Shown here in pieces: positions 18,201 to 27,813 of a stretch of DNA of 64,000 nt (position 1 is its first letter; each line of letters opens with the position of its first letter). The position numbers and the translations under genes are program-made. The DNA is from CBDFGT01 sp965247225 (lineage in GTDB: Bacteria; Pseudomonadota; Alphaproteobacteria; Rhizobiales; Rhizobiaceae): assembly GCA_965247225.1 (NCBI GenBank), contig CBDFGT010000009.1, forward strand, positions 62,001 to 126,000, in the 5' to 3' direction. The notes beneath the pieces were generated by a model that worked only from the letters and a program-made list of their open reading frames with translations, was not told where the DNA came from and did not search any database.

Positions 18201-21200
18201 AGCAACACCCGTGCTCCCGTCCCCATTGTCAACCGGGCGTGCCGACAAGCGCACGGAACAGATCGGGATAACATCACCGGAACTGGCCGGGGGACAGATG
18301 CGGCCCGCAGCCGAACTGGTCTGGCTTCTGGCACAGAAAAGCGATGATGCATCGCGGGCCTATCACATTCCGGTTCTGCTGGAGCTTGAAGGCATCCTCA
18401 ATCCGGATCATATCCGCACAGCGGTCGTTTTGCTGATGCAGCGCCACGAAGCGTTGCGTGCGGTTTTTCCTGATCCGGGATCCATGGTGATCCGCCCGGT
18501 TGAGGATGCAGTCCACGATGTCCGCTTTATGGACGGACGCAACTGGTCAGCAGATGAAAAGGCTGACTGGATCGGACGGATCGGCGAAGATGTGTTTGAC
18601 CTTGCAAAGGGTGTTCTGTTCCGCGTTCAACTTGCCCGCACCGGCGAAACCAGCTGGCTGATGGCACTTGAGGCCCACCACCTTGTGATCGACGGACTGT
18701 CGATGAATCTCCTTGTGGGGGAACTCGCAACTTTGTACAACAGCCTTCAGGGCGGCATCCCTGCCACGCTGCCGGATGCAATACCCTACAGGCACTGGCT
18801 TGCAAACCATATTGGATCGCGCTCCGCACAACAGGCGCTGATCGATCAGCACTATTGGCTGGAGCGTCTTGGCGGCGGTACGCCGGCGCTTGATCTTCCA
18901 ACCGATGGTGTGCGCACAGGCAGCAAGGGCTGGCGCGGTGCAGCGGTCCTTGAGGTAATGCAGCCCGATGAGGCTGCAACCGTACGCCAGGCTGCGCGGA
19001 CACTGGGCCTGACACCGTTCATGCTGCTCCATGCGCTTCTTGCCCTGACGCTTGCCCGTTATGCAGGCCAGACCAGGGTCGCAATTGCAACCCCGACAGC
19101 CGGGCGTCCGGCAGACCTGACCGGGGCGCTTGTCGGATACTGTTCCGACCTCATCTTTTCCCTTGCAACCATTGATGATGCTGAATCGCTGGAAGATTAT
19201 TGCCGCAGGGTGCGCAAGGATTTGCTCTCGGATCTCTCCCATTCCGGCTATTCCTTTGCCTGGATTGCCGGGGATCTGCGGGCAGCGGGCGCAGAACTGC
19301 CATTGCAGGTCGTTTTCAACTATCAGAACGCCTATGTCAGCGCCGCTTTTGACGGAGCGACGGCAAAGGTTCTGCCACGACCGCTCCACTACATTGACGG
19401 CGAACTGACGCTCAATGCCGTCGATGTCGAAGGCGGACTGGCACTGGAACTGAACTACAATACTGGTCTGTTTGCTGAAAGCACCGCCCGCGCCCTGCTG
19501 GATGCCTATGCGACCTTGCTGCGCGGTGTTGCTGCGGGCGCACGCGGCCCGGTTGGGGCCTTGCCGCTCGTGTCGGAAGCCACGGCCAGAAGGCTCGACA
19601 GGCTTGGCCGCGGCGAGATACGGCCAACGCCGGAGGAGCCGGTTTTCCGGACCATAGAACGTATTGCGCACAGCAACCCGGATCTTGTGGCAATCCGTCA
19701 CGGTTGCGAAAGCATCACCTATGGCGCACTTGATGCGCGGGCCAACGGCCTTGCCATGGTTTTGCTGGAAAAGGCGTTTGACGCCGGGCAACCGGTTGCC
19801 ATCCACCTGCCGCGATCAAGAGATCTGATCGTTGCCCAGCTGGCAATCTCAAAGGCAGGCGGCACATTTCTTGTGCTGGATCGACGCCAGCCTGCGGATT
19901 GGCGGCGCAGGATCCTGACGCAGGCCGGTTGCAGGATAGTCATCGGCGAACAGGAAGATCTCGACAATATCGACATGGTCTTTCTGGAGCCGGAACAGAA
20001 AGCGACGAAGATTGCCCCGGATGTGACAGTCTCAGCCCGTCAACTGATGTACGTGATTTTCACATCAGGTTCGACAGGTGAACCGAAGGGCGTCATGGTC
20101 GAACATGCTTCTGTTGCCAATTATGTCGGCTGGCTTGGGCGCAAGCTGGAGATCAGCTTTGACGATTGCTTCCTGCAATTCTCCGCCATCGGCTTTGATG
20201 CCAGCATCGAAGAAATCTATACGGCACTGGGCCATGGTGCCAGCCTGTCACTGCGCGCGGAGGAATTGCCAGCACCTGCCGCGTTCTGGGAGGATGTGGC
20301 AGACAGGGGTGTCTCTGTCCTGGATCTGCCGACGGCCTACTGGCACGAGCTGATGCGGGAGGAAGCAGCGCTCGGGCGCATTCCGGCCAGCCTTCGCCAT
20401 GTTATTCTGGGCGGGGAGGCAGCAAGGCCAAATGCGGTTGCCCTCTGGCAATCGCGCATAAGTCAAAAAATCGGACTCTGGAACACCTATGGCCCGACAG
20501 AAACGACCATCGTGTGCACCGCTGCCCGCCTTGATGATATGTCGGCACAGGACGGGGCTGTTGTCCCGATAGGCACACCGGTTGCCAATGCGATGGCCCT
20601 TGTGCTGGATCCCCGGCAGCAGCTCCTGCCTCCCGGTGCTATTGGTGAGCTTTATGTGGGCGGGGAGGTACTGGCACGGGGCTATCTGAACCGGCCAGAC
20701 CTGACAGCGGCAAGTTTCGTCTGCCTGCCGGGAAGAGACGGTCGCTTCTACCGCACCGGCGACCTGGTGCGCTGGCGACAGGGCGGGGTACTGGAATATC
20801 ATGGCCGTGCCGATGATCAGGTCAAGATTCGCGGCTTCCGTATCGAGACAGCCGAAATCGAAAAGGCGCTGGAGCAGCTCAACGGCATCGCCGCTGCGTC
20901 CGTGTTTGCGCATGATGTTCACGGCGTAAACCGTCTTGCCGCCTATATTGTTCCGCAGCAGGGTATCGAACCGGATATGGCCGCGCTTCAGGGCGCATTG
21001 CTGCGTTCGCTGCCCGATTATCTGGTGCCGCAGGCCATGATTCCGGTGCAGCGTTTGCCGCTCAATGCCAATGGCAAGGTGGATCGCCGCGCCCTGCCTG
21101 CCATCGACTGGACTGTCGCCCTTGCCGGGCCGGCTGAACACAGTGGCGAACCGCTCGACGCGGATGAGGCTGTTGTTGCCGCGATCTGGGCCGATGTTCT

Positions 21201-24200
21201 GGGGATCAGGGCAGACCGGCTGTCGTCTGACAGCGATTTCTTTATGGTGGGTGGCGATTCGCTGCTGGCCATGCGGGTGTTGGCGCACCTGAAAGACGTG
21301 ACGGGGACCACCCTTTCGCCGCGGGAACTGTTCGGTGTGACCCGTCTTGGTGACCTGGCACGACTGCTCGGAAAACCACCGGCTGAAAGCGGGCGTCCTG
21401 CTCTCTCGCCGCCGCAGCGATTGTCGCGCGAGGGTGCGTTGCCCGTTGGCTCAAGCCAGAGACGGCTGTGGTTCCTCTATCAGCTGGATCCGGCAAGCGG
21501 TGCCTATAATCTGCCATCGCGTATCGAGCTTGAAGGGCCGCTGGATGAAACCCGCCTGCACGCTGCCCTTGCAGCGATTGCTGCGCGGCATGAGAGCCTG
21601 CGCTGCCGTTTTGAAGATCAGGACGGCCAGCCGGTTGTCTATATCGATGACAGGGCATCCATTCCGTTCGGGAGCATGGATCTTTCTGCGGAAACAGACC
21701 CGCAGGCTGCTGTTGATGCGGCGGCAACCGCCATGTCAGCGACCCCGTTCCATCTGGATGGTGGCGCACTTGTGCGCGCAACCCTGTTCCGCCTTTCGTC
21801 CACGCGGCACGTGCTGTTGCTGTGCGCCCATCATATCATTACGGACGGATGGTCGATGGCCATCATTGGCCGGGACTTTGCTGCGGCCTGTTCTGCCGGT
21901 GCTGATGCCGGCCCGCTGTGTGGCCTCGCCCCGCTTGATCTCGGTTATGTTGATTATATGGCTGCCGTGACTGAAGCGCGAGCCGGGATGGATACAGAAC
22001 CCTTGCGTCTTTTCTGGCGGGAGAAGCTTGGCGACCTGCCCGAGCTGCTGGAATTGCCAACTGACAGGCCGCGCCCTGATCTGCCGGACGGGCGCGGGCG
22101 CGTACACCGTTTCGCGCTTTCAAAAGACATGACACAGCATTTGCACGATGCTGCCCGGCGCATCGGGGTTACACCCTTTGCCATGCTGTTTTCCGCCTGG
22201 GGCCTGCTTCTGGCACGGCTTTCCAGTCAGCCTGCCTTTGCCATTGGCACGGTATCTGCCAACCGTTTCATGCCCGGTTCGCAAGAGATTGTCGGTTTCT
22301 TCGCCGAAACGCTGGCACTGCGCTTTGATGTGACGGATCGTCCGGCCTTTGCCAGTCTTTGCCACCGCACCCAGCGCGAGCTGGTGGAGGCCCTGGATCA
22401 CGCTGCACTGCCCTTTGAGGCACTTGTTGAAGACCTGGTGACGGATCGAAGCGAGGCGCATGCCCCGATTTTCCAGACCATGTTCGTCTGGCAGAATACA
22501 CCGGCGGTGGTGCAGACCGCGGGCGAACTGACGCTGCGGGCGGAACGTCTGGACAAGGGAGCAACCCAGTTTGATCTCGTTCTGGACATGACCGAGGTCG
22601 AAGATGGTGTCGAAGCCATGCTCGAATATCGCACGCAGCTGTTTGAGCCGCAGACCATTGATCTTCTGGCGGACCGTTTCATCCGTCTGCTGGGCCATGC
22701 GATTGCGCAGCCGGAGGCCCCTGTCAGCGATATCGGCCTGCCCGAAGACGCAAGCGCACCCATACCGGAAAGGATCCCGGAAATTGCCAACTGCCGGGTT
22801 GACGCGGTGCTCGACAGCTGGGCGGAGAAACGTCCGCAGGCCGTTGCCGTGGTTTTTGAAGCTGAAGACGGCCAAATCGCGCGTCTTTCCTGGGCGGAGT
22901 TCAGGGATTGCGCCCATGCGCTGGCTGCCGTTTTGCAGGACCGGGGGATCGGCCCCGGCGATATGGTGGCCATCTGCGCCGAACGTTCGCCGCAGCTTAT
23001 GGTGGCTGTCTACGCGGCCATGGTTGCCGGAGCGGTTTATGCCCCGCTTGATCCATCGGCTCCGGCAGAGCGCCAGCGCATGTTGCTGGCAGCGTCCCGT
23101 GCCCGGTTGCTGATCACGCAAGGCAATCTTCTGGACCTGTTTTCCACGCAAGACGCCGCACGTGCCGTTCCCGTCCTCCTGCTGGACGAACCTCTGCCTG
23201 CCACAACGGGCACTCTTGGGCGGACAACGGATGCCTCGGCTCCCGTTTATGTGATTTTCACCTCCGGCACCACCGGAACGCCCAAGGGTGTGCTGGTGCC
23301 GCATCGCGGCGTTGCCAATATGGCGCTGGGCATGGGCCGGGTGCTGGGTGTGACGCCCGATGACAGTCTTCTGCAGTTTGCACCGCTGAATTTCGATGCG
23401 TCTGCGCTCCAGATCTTCCTGCCGCTCCTGTCTGGCGGATGTTGTGTTCTCCACCACAGGCCGGACCGGCTGGGTGCCGGCGATTTCATGGATCTGGCAC
23501 AGCGCCACGGGCTGACAATGCTTGATCTCCCGGCAGCCCTGTGGCGGCAATGGGTGGAGACGATGACAGGGGAAGGGTTGCGCATGGCACCGTCCATCCG
23601 CATCTTCCTGACCGGTGGCGAGGCCTTGTCCGCCCGTACCCTGCATCGCTGGTCAGCATTGTGTGACAGGCGCGTCACCTTCCTGTCCTCCTATGGCCCG
23701 ACAGAAGCCTCCATCACGGCAACAGCCTATGTCAGCGACAGCGAGGCACTGGAGCAGATCGAAGACGCAACGCCGGATATCGGCCGACCATTGCCCAATG
23801 TCAGCGTCCATGTACTCGACCTGTTCGGCGCACCGGCGGCTTCTGGCGTTGTCGGTGAAATCGCCATTGGCGGACCGGGCGTTGCCATAGGCTATCTCGA
23901 CAGTCCGGAGCGCACGGCGGAAAGCTTTGTCGAGCGTCCGGGCCTTGGTCGCGTATACCTGACCGGTGATTATGGCCGCCTGACCACAGGCGGAACATTG
24001 GAATTTCATGGCCGACGCGACAGCCAGATCAAAATTCGCGGCGTCCGTATTGAACCGGCGGAAGTCGAAGCGGCCATTCTTTCCCATCCGGCCATGGCGG
24101 ATGCGCTGGTCATGACGCAAAAAACAGCGGACCGGCGTGTGCATCTGGTGGCCTATATTGTGCCGCGATCCGCCGCCGCATCCAGGGCTGGTCCCGATGC

Positions 24201-27200
24201 GCAAAAGACGTTGATTGATGAATTGCGCCTTCATCTCAGGGGGCGCCTGCCGGACAGTATGATGCCGTCGGCATTTTTGCCCGTCGAGGCATTCCCGCTT
24301 CTGCCCAGTGGCAAGACCAACCGCCGTGCCCTGCCGCCTGTGCCGGTCAGCGAGGCAAGGACCGGGCCATTCGAGCCGCCCAAAACAGGGGCTGAAACTG
24401 TTCTTGCAGATCTCTTGCGCGACATGCTGAAGCTTGAAACTGTCGGTCGGCATGACAATTTCTTCGAGCTGGGCGGCGATTCGATTCTGAGCCTGCAACT
24501 GGCAGCCCGCGCCAGACGCGCCGGTGTGCAGTTCGATGTGCGCGATATCTTCCGCCATCAGACAGTTGCAGAACTGGCCGCAGTGGCGCGCCTGTCAGCT
24601 TCGCTGCTGGCTGACCGGGGACCGTTGTCCGGGCAAGGGACTCTGCCGCCTGCGACACAGGCACTGCTGGCCAGCCCGGCACTCAAGGCGGAGATACTGG
24701 ACATCATGCCACCGCCTGGCATGACTGCCGGCAGGCTGAAACAGGCTCTCGAGGCGCTGGTTCTTCATCATGACGGTCTGCGTGCAACCTGGCGTCTGGA
24801 TCCTGAACCCGTGATCATCATGAAAGACACGATACCCTCCGGTCTGTGGCAGGAAACCGGGCTTGCGGATCTTGACCCGTTGACCAGACGTCTGGCATCG
24901 CAGGTTCTGACAGAGGCACCGCATTTCCGTGCCGTCCATTGTGAACATGCCTCCGGCCGTCTGATCCTGATAGCCCATCCTGCCCTTGTCGATCCGGCCA
25001 GCTGGCATATTCTCATCGCCGATTTTATCCGCCTTGCAACAGAGGCGGGACCGCTGCTGCCGAAGACTGCCCCGGTCCTTGAGCTTGCTGAATCCGCTGT
25101 TGCCCCCGCAAGGGACGGTCGTCCGGTACCTGAACGCCAGCGCCTGATCGTTGGTCTCGACGCCCGGATCGCCGAGGCCCTGGCCGGACCGGCATTGAAG
25201 GCATGGCGGACGTCACCCGGTGAAATGATGCTTGCCGCCCTGACCCGCGTGCTGGCGCGCAAAGCGGCATCGGCTTTTGCAAATCTTGATATGCTCTGGC
25301 CTGCACGGCCCGCTGGCGCAAAGGTTGATGTGTCGCGGACAGTCTGGCATCTGGCACAAACGGCAGTGCTGCACATTGATGATCCGGCGGATCGTTCGGT
25401 GCGTGACTGGCTGATTGCGGTCAAGGATAGCTCTCGGCTCAATCTTGACAGGAGCAGCGCACCGTCGGGTACCGTGCTGTTTGTTGATCGTCCGGTCCAT
25501 GATCTGCCGGATGGCTGGACTGCAGAATTAAGGCCAGCGCCTGTGCAGACAGGCCATTCGCTGGTTGTCAGCCTTGATATGACACACGGGGCTCTGGTTA
25601 TTGATCATGATGAATCCGTGTGGAGCGAACATAGCGCCACCGATCTTGCACACAGCATCCTGTTTGAACTGGGCAGGATTGTCGTCATGTGCCTGGCACC
25701 CGGTGCCGGGGGCCTGACCCTGTCTGATGTACCGCTTGCCTCGGTCCGCCAGGCGGAGCTTGATGCGCTGACGGCAGCCACACCGGATATTGAAACACTC
25801 TATGATGCCTCATTCGGGCAGGCGGGGATGATTTTCCATTCCCTGCTTGCGCCTGCAAGCGGTGCGTTTGTGATCCGGACACGGGTCGATTTCTCGAAAG
25901 ACTTGGATGTCACAGCCCTGAAGGCCGCGGTCGGTGATCTTGCCGCACGCCATCCTGCACTGCGCACAAGCTTCCGCTGGCAGGACAGGACGCAACCTCT
26001 TCAGATCGTGCATGGCAAGGTCGAAATCCCGTTTGAAATGGTCGATATCAGTGCGGCAGACGACGGGGCAGAGGCGCTGGAGGCCGTTGTTTCCAGTGAC
26101 CTTGCGCGACCGCTTGACCTGCTGGTTCCGCCGCTCATGCGTCTGACGCTGGTGCGCAGGCGCGACGGCTGGACTTTGGTCTGGCTCAAGCATCATGCTG
26201 TCATTGATGGCTGGAGCATGCCTTTGCTCTATGATGATCTGATGCGCTTTTATGCGGCGCACGCCTTTGGCAGCGCCGTTGAACACGCACCGGCCCCGGG
26301 CTTTGATCGCTACATTGCCTGGCTTGGCGACTGGGACAGCACCGCAGCCAGGCAGCATTGGCAACACGAGCTCAGCGGCTTCGATGCGCCGACCGAACTT
26401 GGTATCGGTCGCGGTGCGGTCGCAGAAACCGGTCGTATCGGTCGCGCGGTCGCACAGGTTGTCCCCGGTGATTTTGCCCGCCTTATGAGCAAGGCGCGTG
26501 CCGGGCGGGTGACACTTGGTACGCTTGTGATCGGTGCCTTTCTGATTCTTCTGGCCCGCACCTCCGGCACAGGCGAGGTTCTGACCCACGTGACCGTCTC
26601 CGGCCGTCCGTCCGATCTGCCGGGTGCGGAAGAGATTGTCGGCATGTTCCTCAACACGTTGCCTCTCAGGGCGGACATAAAGGATGATGACGATCTTTGG
26701 CCCTGGCTTCGTGCCCTGCAGGAACGGCAGGCAGCCAATGATGCCATGGGCCATCTGGGTCTCGTTGATATCCAGCGCATGAGTGCGGTTCCGGCAGGAC
26801 AGCGCCTGTCGGAAACCCTGATCATCGTTCAGAATACGCCGCTGGGCGAGGCAATGGCTGCCGGACCGGGTGGTCAGGCTGCGGGCCTTTCGCGTCTTGT
26901 GACGGGCGTGGAGGGCCTGCAGAAAACCGGCGCACCGGTCACGGTTTTTGCGGAAGGACGCGACAATGATCTGACCTTGACCGTGCAATATGATTCAGGG
27001 CGGTTTGATGCCGCAGATATGAGGGATCTGGCAGCTCGGCTTGGCCGCATCCTGAGGGAAATGATATCCGGTGCAAAGCTTGGAGATCTGCGTCTGCTGG
27101 GTCCGGAAGAAGAAGCCCGGATCATGGCCCGTTCGTCGGGTCCATGTGCGCCAATGCCGACGGGGTCTTCGCTGATTGCAATCTTTGAGCAGCAGGCCCG

Positions 27201-27813
27201 CAAGACACCAGACCGCATCGCCATGTTTGATGGCACACGGGAATTGTCCTGCAAGGCTCTGGATCAGCGGGCGGCACAGATAGCGCGGGCGATCATCGAT
27301 CAGGGCGTTGAACCCGGAGATGTGGTTGGACTGCTGTCCGAACGCTCAATAGATACCACGGCGGCGCTGCTTGGCATCATGAAAGCCGGAGCAGCGTTTC
27401 TGGCTCTTGATCCGGGTTATCCGGTGGCACGGCTGGCTGCAATGCTGGCCGATTCGGGGGCGAAGATGGTGCTGCATGCCGCACCTCTGGATCCGGCAAT
27501 GAAAGCTCCGTCAATGCTGATCGCGGACGCGCTGGCGTATTCCCCTGCTTCCGGCATAATACCGCCCGGTTCAGGACTGCTTCAGCCAGAAAGCCTTGCC
27601 TGTCTGATCTACACATCCGGATCGACAGGCCAGCCCAAAGGTGTGCGGGCTCTGCACAGGGGAGCGCTCAACCGCTTTGGCTGGATGTGGCGGGAAATGC
27701 CGTTTGGCCGATGGCGAGGTGATGGTGCAGAAAACGGCCCTGTCCTTTGTCGATTCGGTCTGGGAAATTTTCGGCCCGCTGCTTGCAGGCATTCCGTCGC
27801 TTGTTCTTGGTGA
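15247..27813 (+). CDS. Hybrid PKS-NRPS megasynthase, part 1 (KS-AT-C-A-T-C-A-T-E*-C-A start)
   Basis: First frame of a synthase that continues to 33215. The TTG start at 15247 is the longest choice; TTG 15277 or ATG 15301 are possible. A charged helical docking tail (1-38) precedes KS (about 40-460; DTACSSS Cys212, EAHGTGT His347, GHCEAAAG His385). AT follows (about 565-880; GYSLGE Ser654; HAFH at 754-757, the malonyl-CoA type). No ACP motif lies between AT and C1 (C1 HHLVIDG at 1144). Then come A1 (binding-pocket reading DAEDIGTIVK), T1 (Ser2005), C2 (HHIITDG at 2195), A2 (DALDLGSITK), T2 (LGGDSI, Ser3079), an epimerase-like domain with HPALVDPASW (H3244-P3245), C3 (HHAVIDG at 3649) and the front of A3. 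True coding ends near 27706, where an extra G in TTTGGCC shifts the frame. Confidence 0.9.
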   Translation: MIEARRTETELAETNDSEMRELLARARKRIQALEAQVSVREPVAVIGLACRFPGSSDASGFWSNLLAGVDGVGPLRDGRWDVDRLVSRGPKPEPGRMRTADGGFLDHIRAFDAAFFGISGREADYMDPQQRLLLETSWHALEDAGILPSQLAGSDTGVFVGISSADYAFRQAGEASARQAWAGTGNALSIAANRLSYVLNLNGPSLAVDTACSSSLVAVHQALQSLRLGECSTAIVAGVNVILNPDVSIAFSQAGMLSPSGRCRTFDEMADGYVRSEGVGVVILKRLRDAGRDGDTIRAVVAGSAVNQDGRGNGLTAPNGLAQQAVIRSALRDAGISPADIAYVEAHGTGTPLGDPVELNNLAKVMEMRRNDPVLVGAVKAAIGHCEAAAGMAGLIKTVLAMQAGMIPAQPHLTQLNPRLKEAAEQIATPVRALTSWPRNKDYAGISAFGFGGTNAHVVLQRYMPVRAPETRDGPDSTILMLSARSDDALKELAIRVSRLPVADPCDLAASLAARRTTHGHRLAVPVQRNAPEDAGRQLSAWVQGSASRVRAGRRMGSRPPRLVFAFSGQGSQRTGMGRALCQSSPVFRAAMDQVFVASHLAQGKDLGAVLFGDDDDRLRRTEFSQPAIFALQVALVEELRHRGVMPDAVMGYSLGEYTAACIAGILPVDAMTRLVARRGALFQSLPEGGAMLSVRAPSQWTEQQVHGSGDTLAIAARLSPEMNVVAGNAGAIDRLRAAAGQEKFAARLLPVSHAFHSPLLDPVLPALGDLCRTADFQPLALPLVSNLDGSVREPGVLLDAQYWVRHSREPVEFFRTMETLAQDPTTIVLEIGPNTTLTALGRATGLLEPERFVGTLSGRGDEREELEDALATLAALGVDMKPASSPKGTIPGSALPLYPFDRTEYWLEPVRAVDPAEDMEARLAEAMASSPAGTPEDVIRLLAGQLDLVRRTIFSQIEVLEAEARASPEERRIATGATTGMETAATPVLPSPLSTGRADKRTEQIGITSPELAGGQMRPAAELVWLLAQKSDDASRAYHIPVLLELEGILNPDHIRTAVVLLMQRHEALRAVFPDPGSMVIRPVEDAVHDVRFMDGRNWSADEKADWIGRIGEDVFDLAKGVLFRVQLARTGETSWLMALEAHHLVIDGLSMNLLVGELATLYNSLQGGIPATLPDAIPYRHWLANHIGSRSAQQALIDQHYWLERLGGGTPALDLPTDGVRTGSKGWRGAAVLEVMQPDEAATVRQAARTLGLTPFMLLHALLALTLARYAGQTRVAIATPTAGRPADLTGALVGYCSDLIFSLATIDDAESLEDYCRRVRKDLLSDLSHSGYSFAWIAGDLRAAGAELPLQVVFNYQNAYVSAAFDGATAKVLPRPLHYIDGELTLNAVDVEGGLALELNYNTGLFAESTARALLDAYATLLRGVAAGARGPVGALPLVSEATARRLDRLGRGEIRPTPEEPVFRTIERIAHSNPDLVAIRHGCESITYGALDARANGLAMVLLEKAFDAGQPVAIHLPRSRDLIVAQLAISKAGGTFLVLDRRQPADWRRRILTQAGCRIVIGEQEDLDNIDMVFLEPEQKATKIAPDVTVSARQLMYVIFTSGSTGEPKGVMVEHASVANYVGWLGRKLEISFDDCFLQFSAIGFDASIEEIYTALGHGASLSLRAEELPAPAAFWEDVADRGVSVLDLPTAYWHELMREEAALGRIPASLRHVILGGEAARPNAVALWQSRISQKIGLWNTYGPTETTIVCTAARLDDMSAQDGAVVPIGTPVANAMALVLDPRQQLLPPGAIGELYVGGEVLARGYLNRPDLTAASFVCLPGRDGRFYRTGDLVRWRQGGVLEYHGRADDQVKIRGFRIETAEIEKALEQLNGIAAASVFAHDVHGVNRLAAYIVPQQGIEPDMAALQGALLRSLPDYLVPQAMIPVQRLPLNANGKVDRRALPAIDWTVALAGPAEHSGEPLDADEAVVAAIWADVLGIRADRLSSDSDFFMVGGDSLLAMRVLAHLKDVTGTTLSPRELFGVTRLGDLARLLGKPPAESGRPALSPPQRLSREGALPVGSSQRRLWFLYQLDPASGAYNLPSRIELEGPLDETRLHAALAAIAARHESLRCRFEDQDGQPVVYIDDRASIPFGSMDLSAETDPQAAVDAAATAMSATPFHLDGGALVRATLFRLSSTRHVLLLCAHHIITDGWSMAIIGRDFAAACSAGADAGPLCGLAPLDLGYVDYMAAVTEARAGMDTEPLRLFWREKLGDLPELLELPTDRPRPDLPDGRGRVHRFALSKDMTQHLHDAARRIGVTPFAMLFSAWGLLLARLSSQPAFAIGTVSANRFMPGSQEIVGFFAETLALRFDVTDRPAFASLCHRTQRELVEALDHAALPFEALVEDLVTDRSEAHAPIFQTMFVWQNTPAVVQTAGELTLRAERLDKGATQFDLVLDMTEVEDGVEAMLEYRTQLFEPQTIDLLADRFIRLLGHAIAQPEAPVSDIGLPEDASAPIPERIPEIANCRVDAVLDSWAEKRPQAVAVVFEAEDGQIARLSWAEFRDCAHALAAVLQDRGIGPGDMVAICAERSPQLMVAVYAAMVAGAVYAPLDPSAPAERQRMLLAASRARLLITQGNLLDLFSTQDAARAVPVLLLDEPLPATTGTLGRTTDASAPVYVIFTSGTTGTPKGVLVPHRGVANMALGMGRVLGVTPDDSLLQFAPLNFDASALQIFLPLLSGGCCVLHHRPDRLGAGDFMDLAQRHGLTMLDLPAALWRQWVETMTGEGLRMAPSIRIFLTGGEALSARTLHRWSALCDRRVTFLSSYGPTEASITATAYVSDSEALEQIEDATPDIGRPLPNVSVHVLDLFGAPAASGVVGEIAIGGPGVAIGYLDSPERTAESFVERPGLGRVYLTGDYGRLTTGGTLEFHGRRDSQIKIRGVRIEPAEVEAAILSHPAMADALVMTQKTADRRVHLVAYIVPRSAAASRAGPDAQKTLIDELRLHLRGRLPDSMMPSAFLPVEAFPLLPSGKTNRRALPPVPVSEARTGPFEPPKTGAETVLADLLRDMLKLETVGRHDNFFELGGDSILSLQLAARARRAGVQFDVRDIFRHQTVAELAAVARLSASLLADRGPLSGQGTLPPATQALLASPALKAEILDIMPPPGMTAGRLKQALEALVLHHDGLRATWRLDPEPVIIMKDTIPSGLWQETGLADLDPLTRRLASQVLTEAPHFRAVHCEHASGRLILIAHPALVDPASWHILIADFIRLATEAGPLLPKTAPVLELAESAVAPARDGRPVPERQRLIVGLDARIAEALAGPALKAWRTSPGEMMLAALTRVLARKAASAFANLDMLWPARPAGAKVDVSRTVWHLAQTAVLHIDDPADRSVRDWLIAVKDSSRLNLDRSSAPSGTVLFVDRPVHDLPDGWTAELRPAPVQTGHSLVVSLDMTHGALVIDHDESVWSEHSATDLAHSILFELGRIVVMCLAPGAGGLTLSDVPLASVRQAELDALTAATPDIETLYDASFGQAGMIFHSLLAPASGAFVIRTRVDFSKDLDVTALKAAVGDLAARHPALRTSFRWQDRTQPLQIVHGKVEIPFEMVDISAADDGAEALEAVVSSDLARPLDLLVPPLMRLTLVRRRDGWTLVWLKHHAVIDGWSMPLLYDDLMRFYAAHAFGSAVEHAPAPGFDRYIAWLGDWDSTAARQHWQHELSGFDAPTELGIGRGAVAETGRIGRAVAQVVPGDFARLMSKARAGRVTLGTLVIGAFLILLARTSGTGEVLTHVTVSGRPSDLPGAEEIVGMFLNTLPLRADIKDDDDLWPWLRALQERQAANDAMGHLGLVDIQRMSAVPAGQRLSETLIIVQNTPLGEAMAAGPGGQAAGLSRLVTGVEGLQKTGAPVTVFAEGRDNDLTLTVQYDSGRFDAADMRDLAARLGRILREMISGAKLGDLRLLGPEEEARIMARSSGPCAPMPTGSSLIAIFEQQARKTPDRIAMFDGTRELSCKALDQRAAQIARAIIDQGVEPGDVVGLLSERSIDTTAALLGIMKAGAAFLALDPGYPVARLAAMLADSGAKMVLHAAPLDPAMKAPSMLIADALAYSPASGIIPPGSGLLQPESLACLIYTSGSTGQPKGVRALHRGALNRFGWMWREMPFGRWRGDGAENGPVLCRFGLGNFRPAACRHSVACSW

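Noticed and set aside
18547..19806. Long minus-strand open frame (419 codons) opposite the megasynthase
   Set aside because: Composition shadow of a GC-rich gene; no domain, and the plus-strand frame has clear NRPS motifs.
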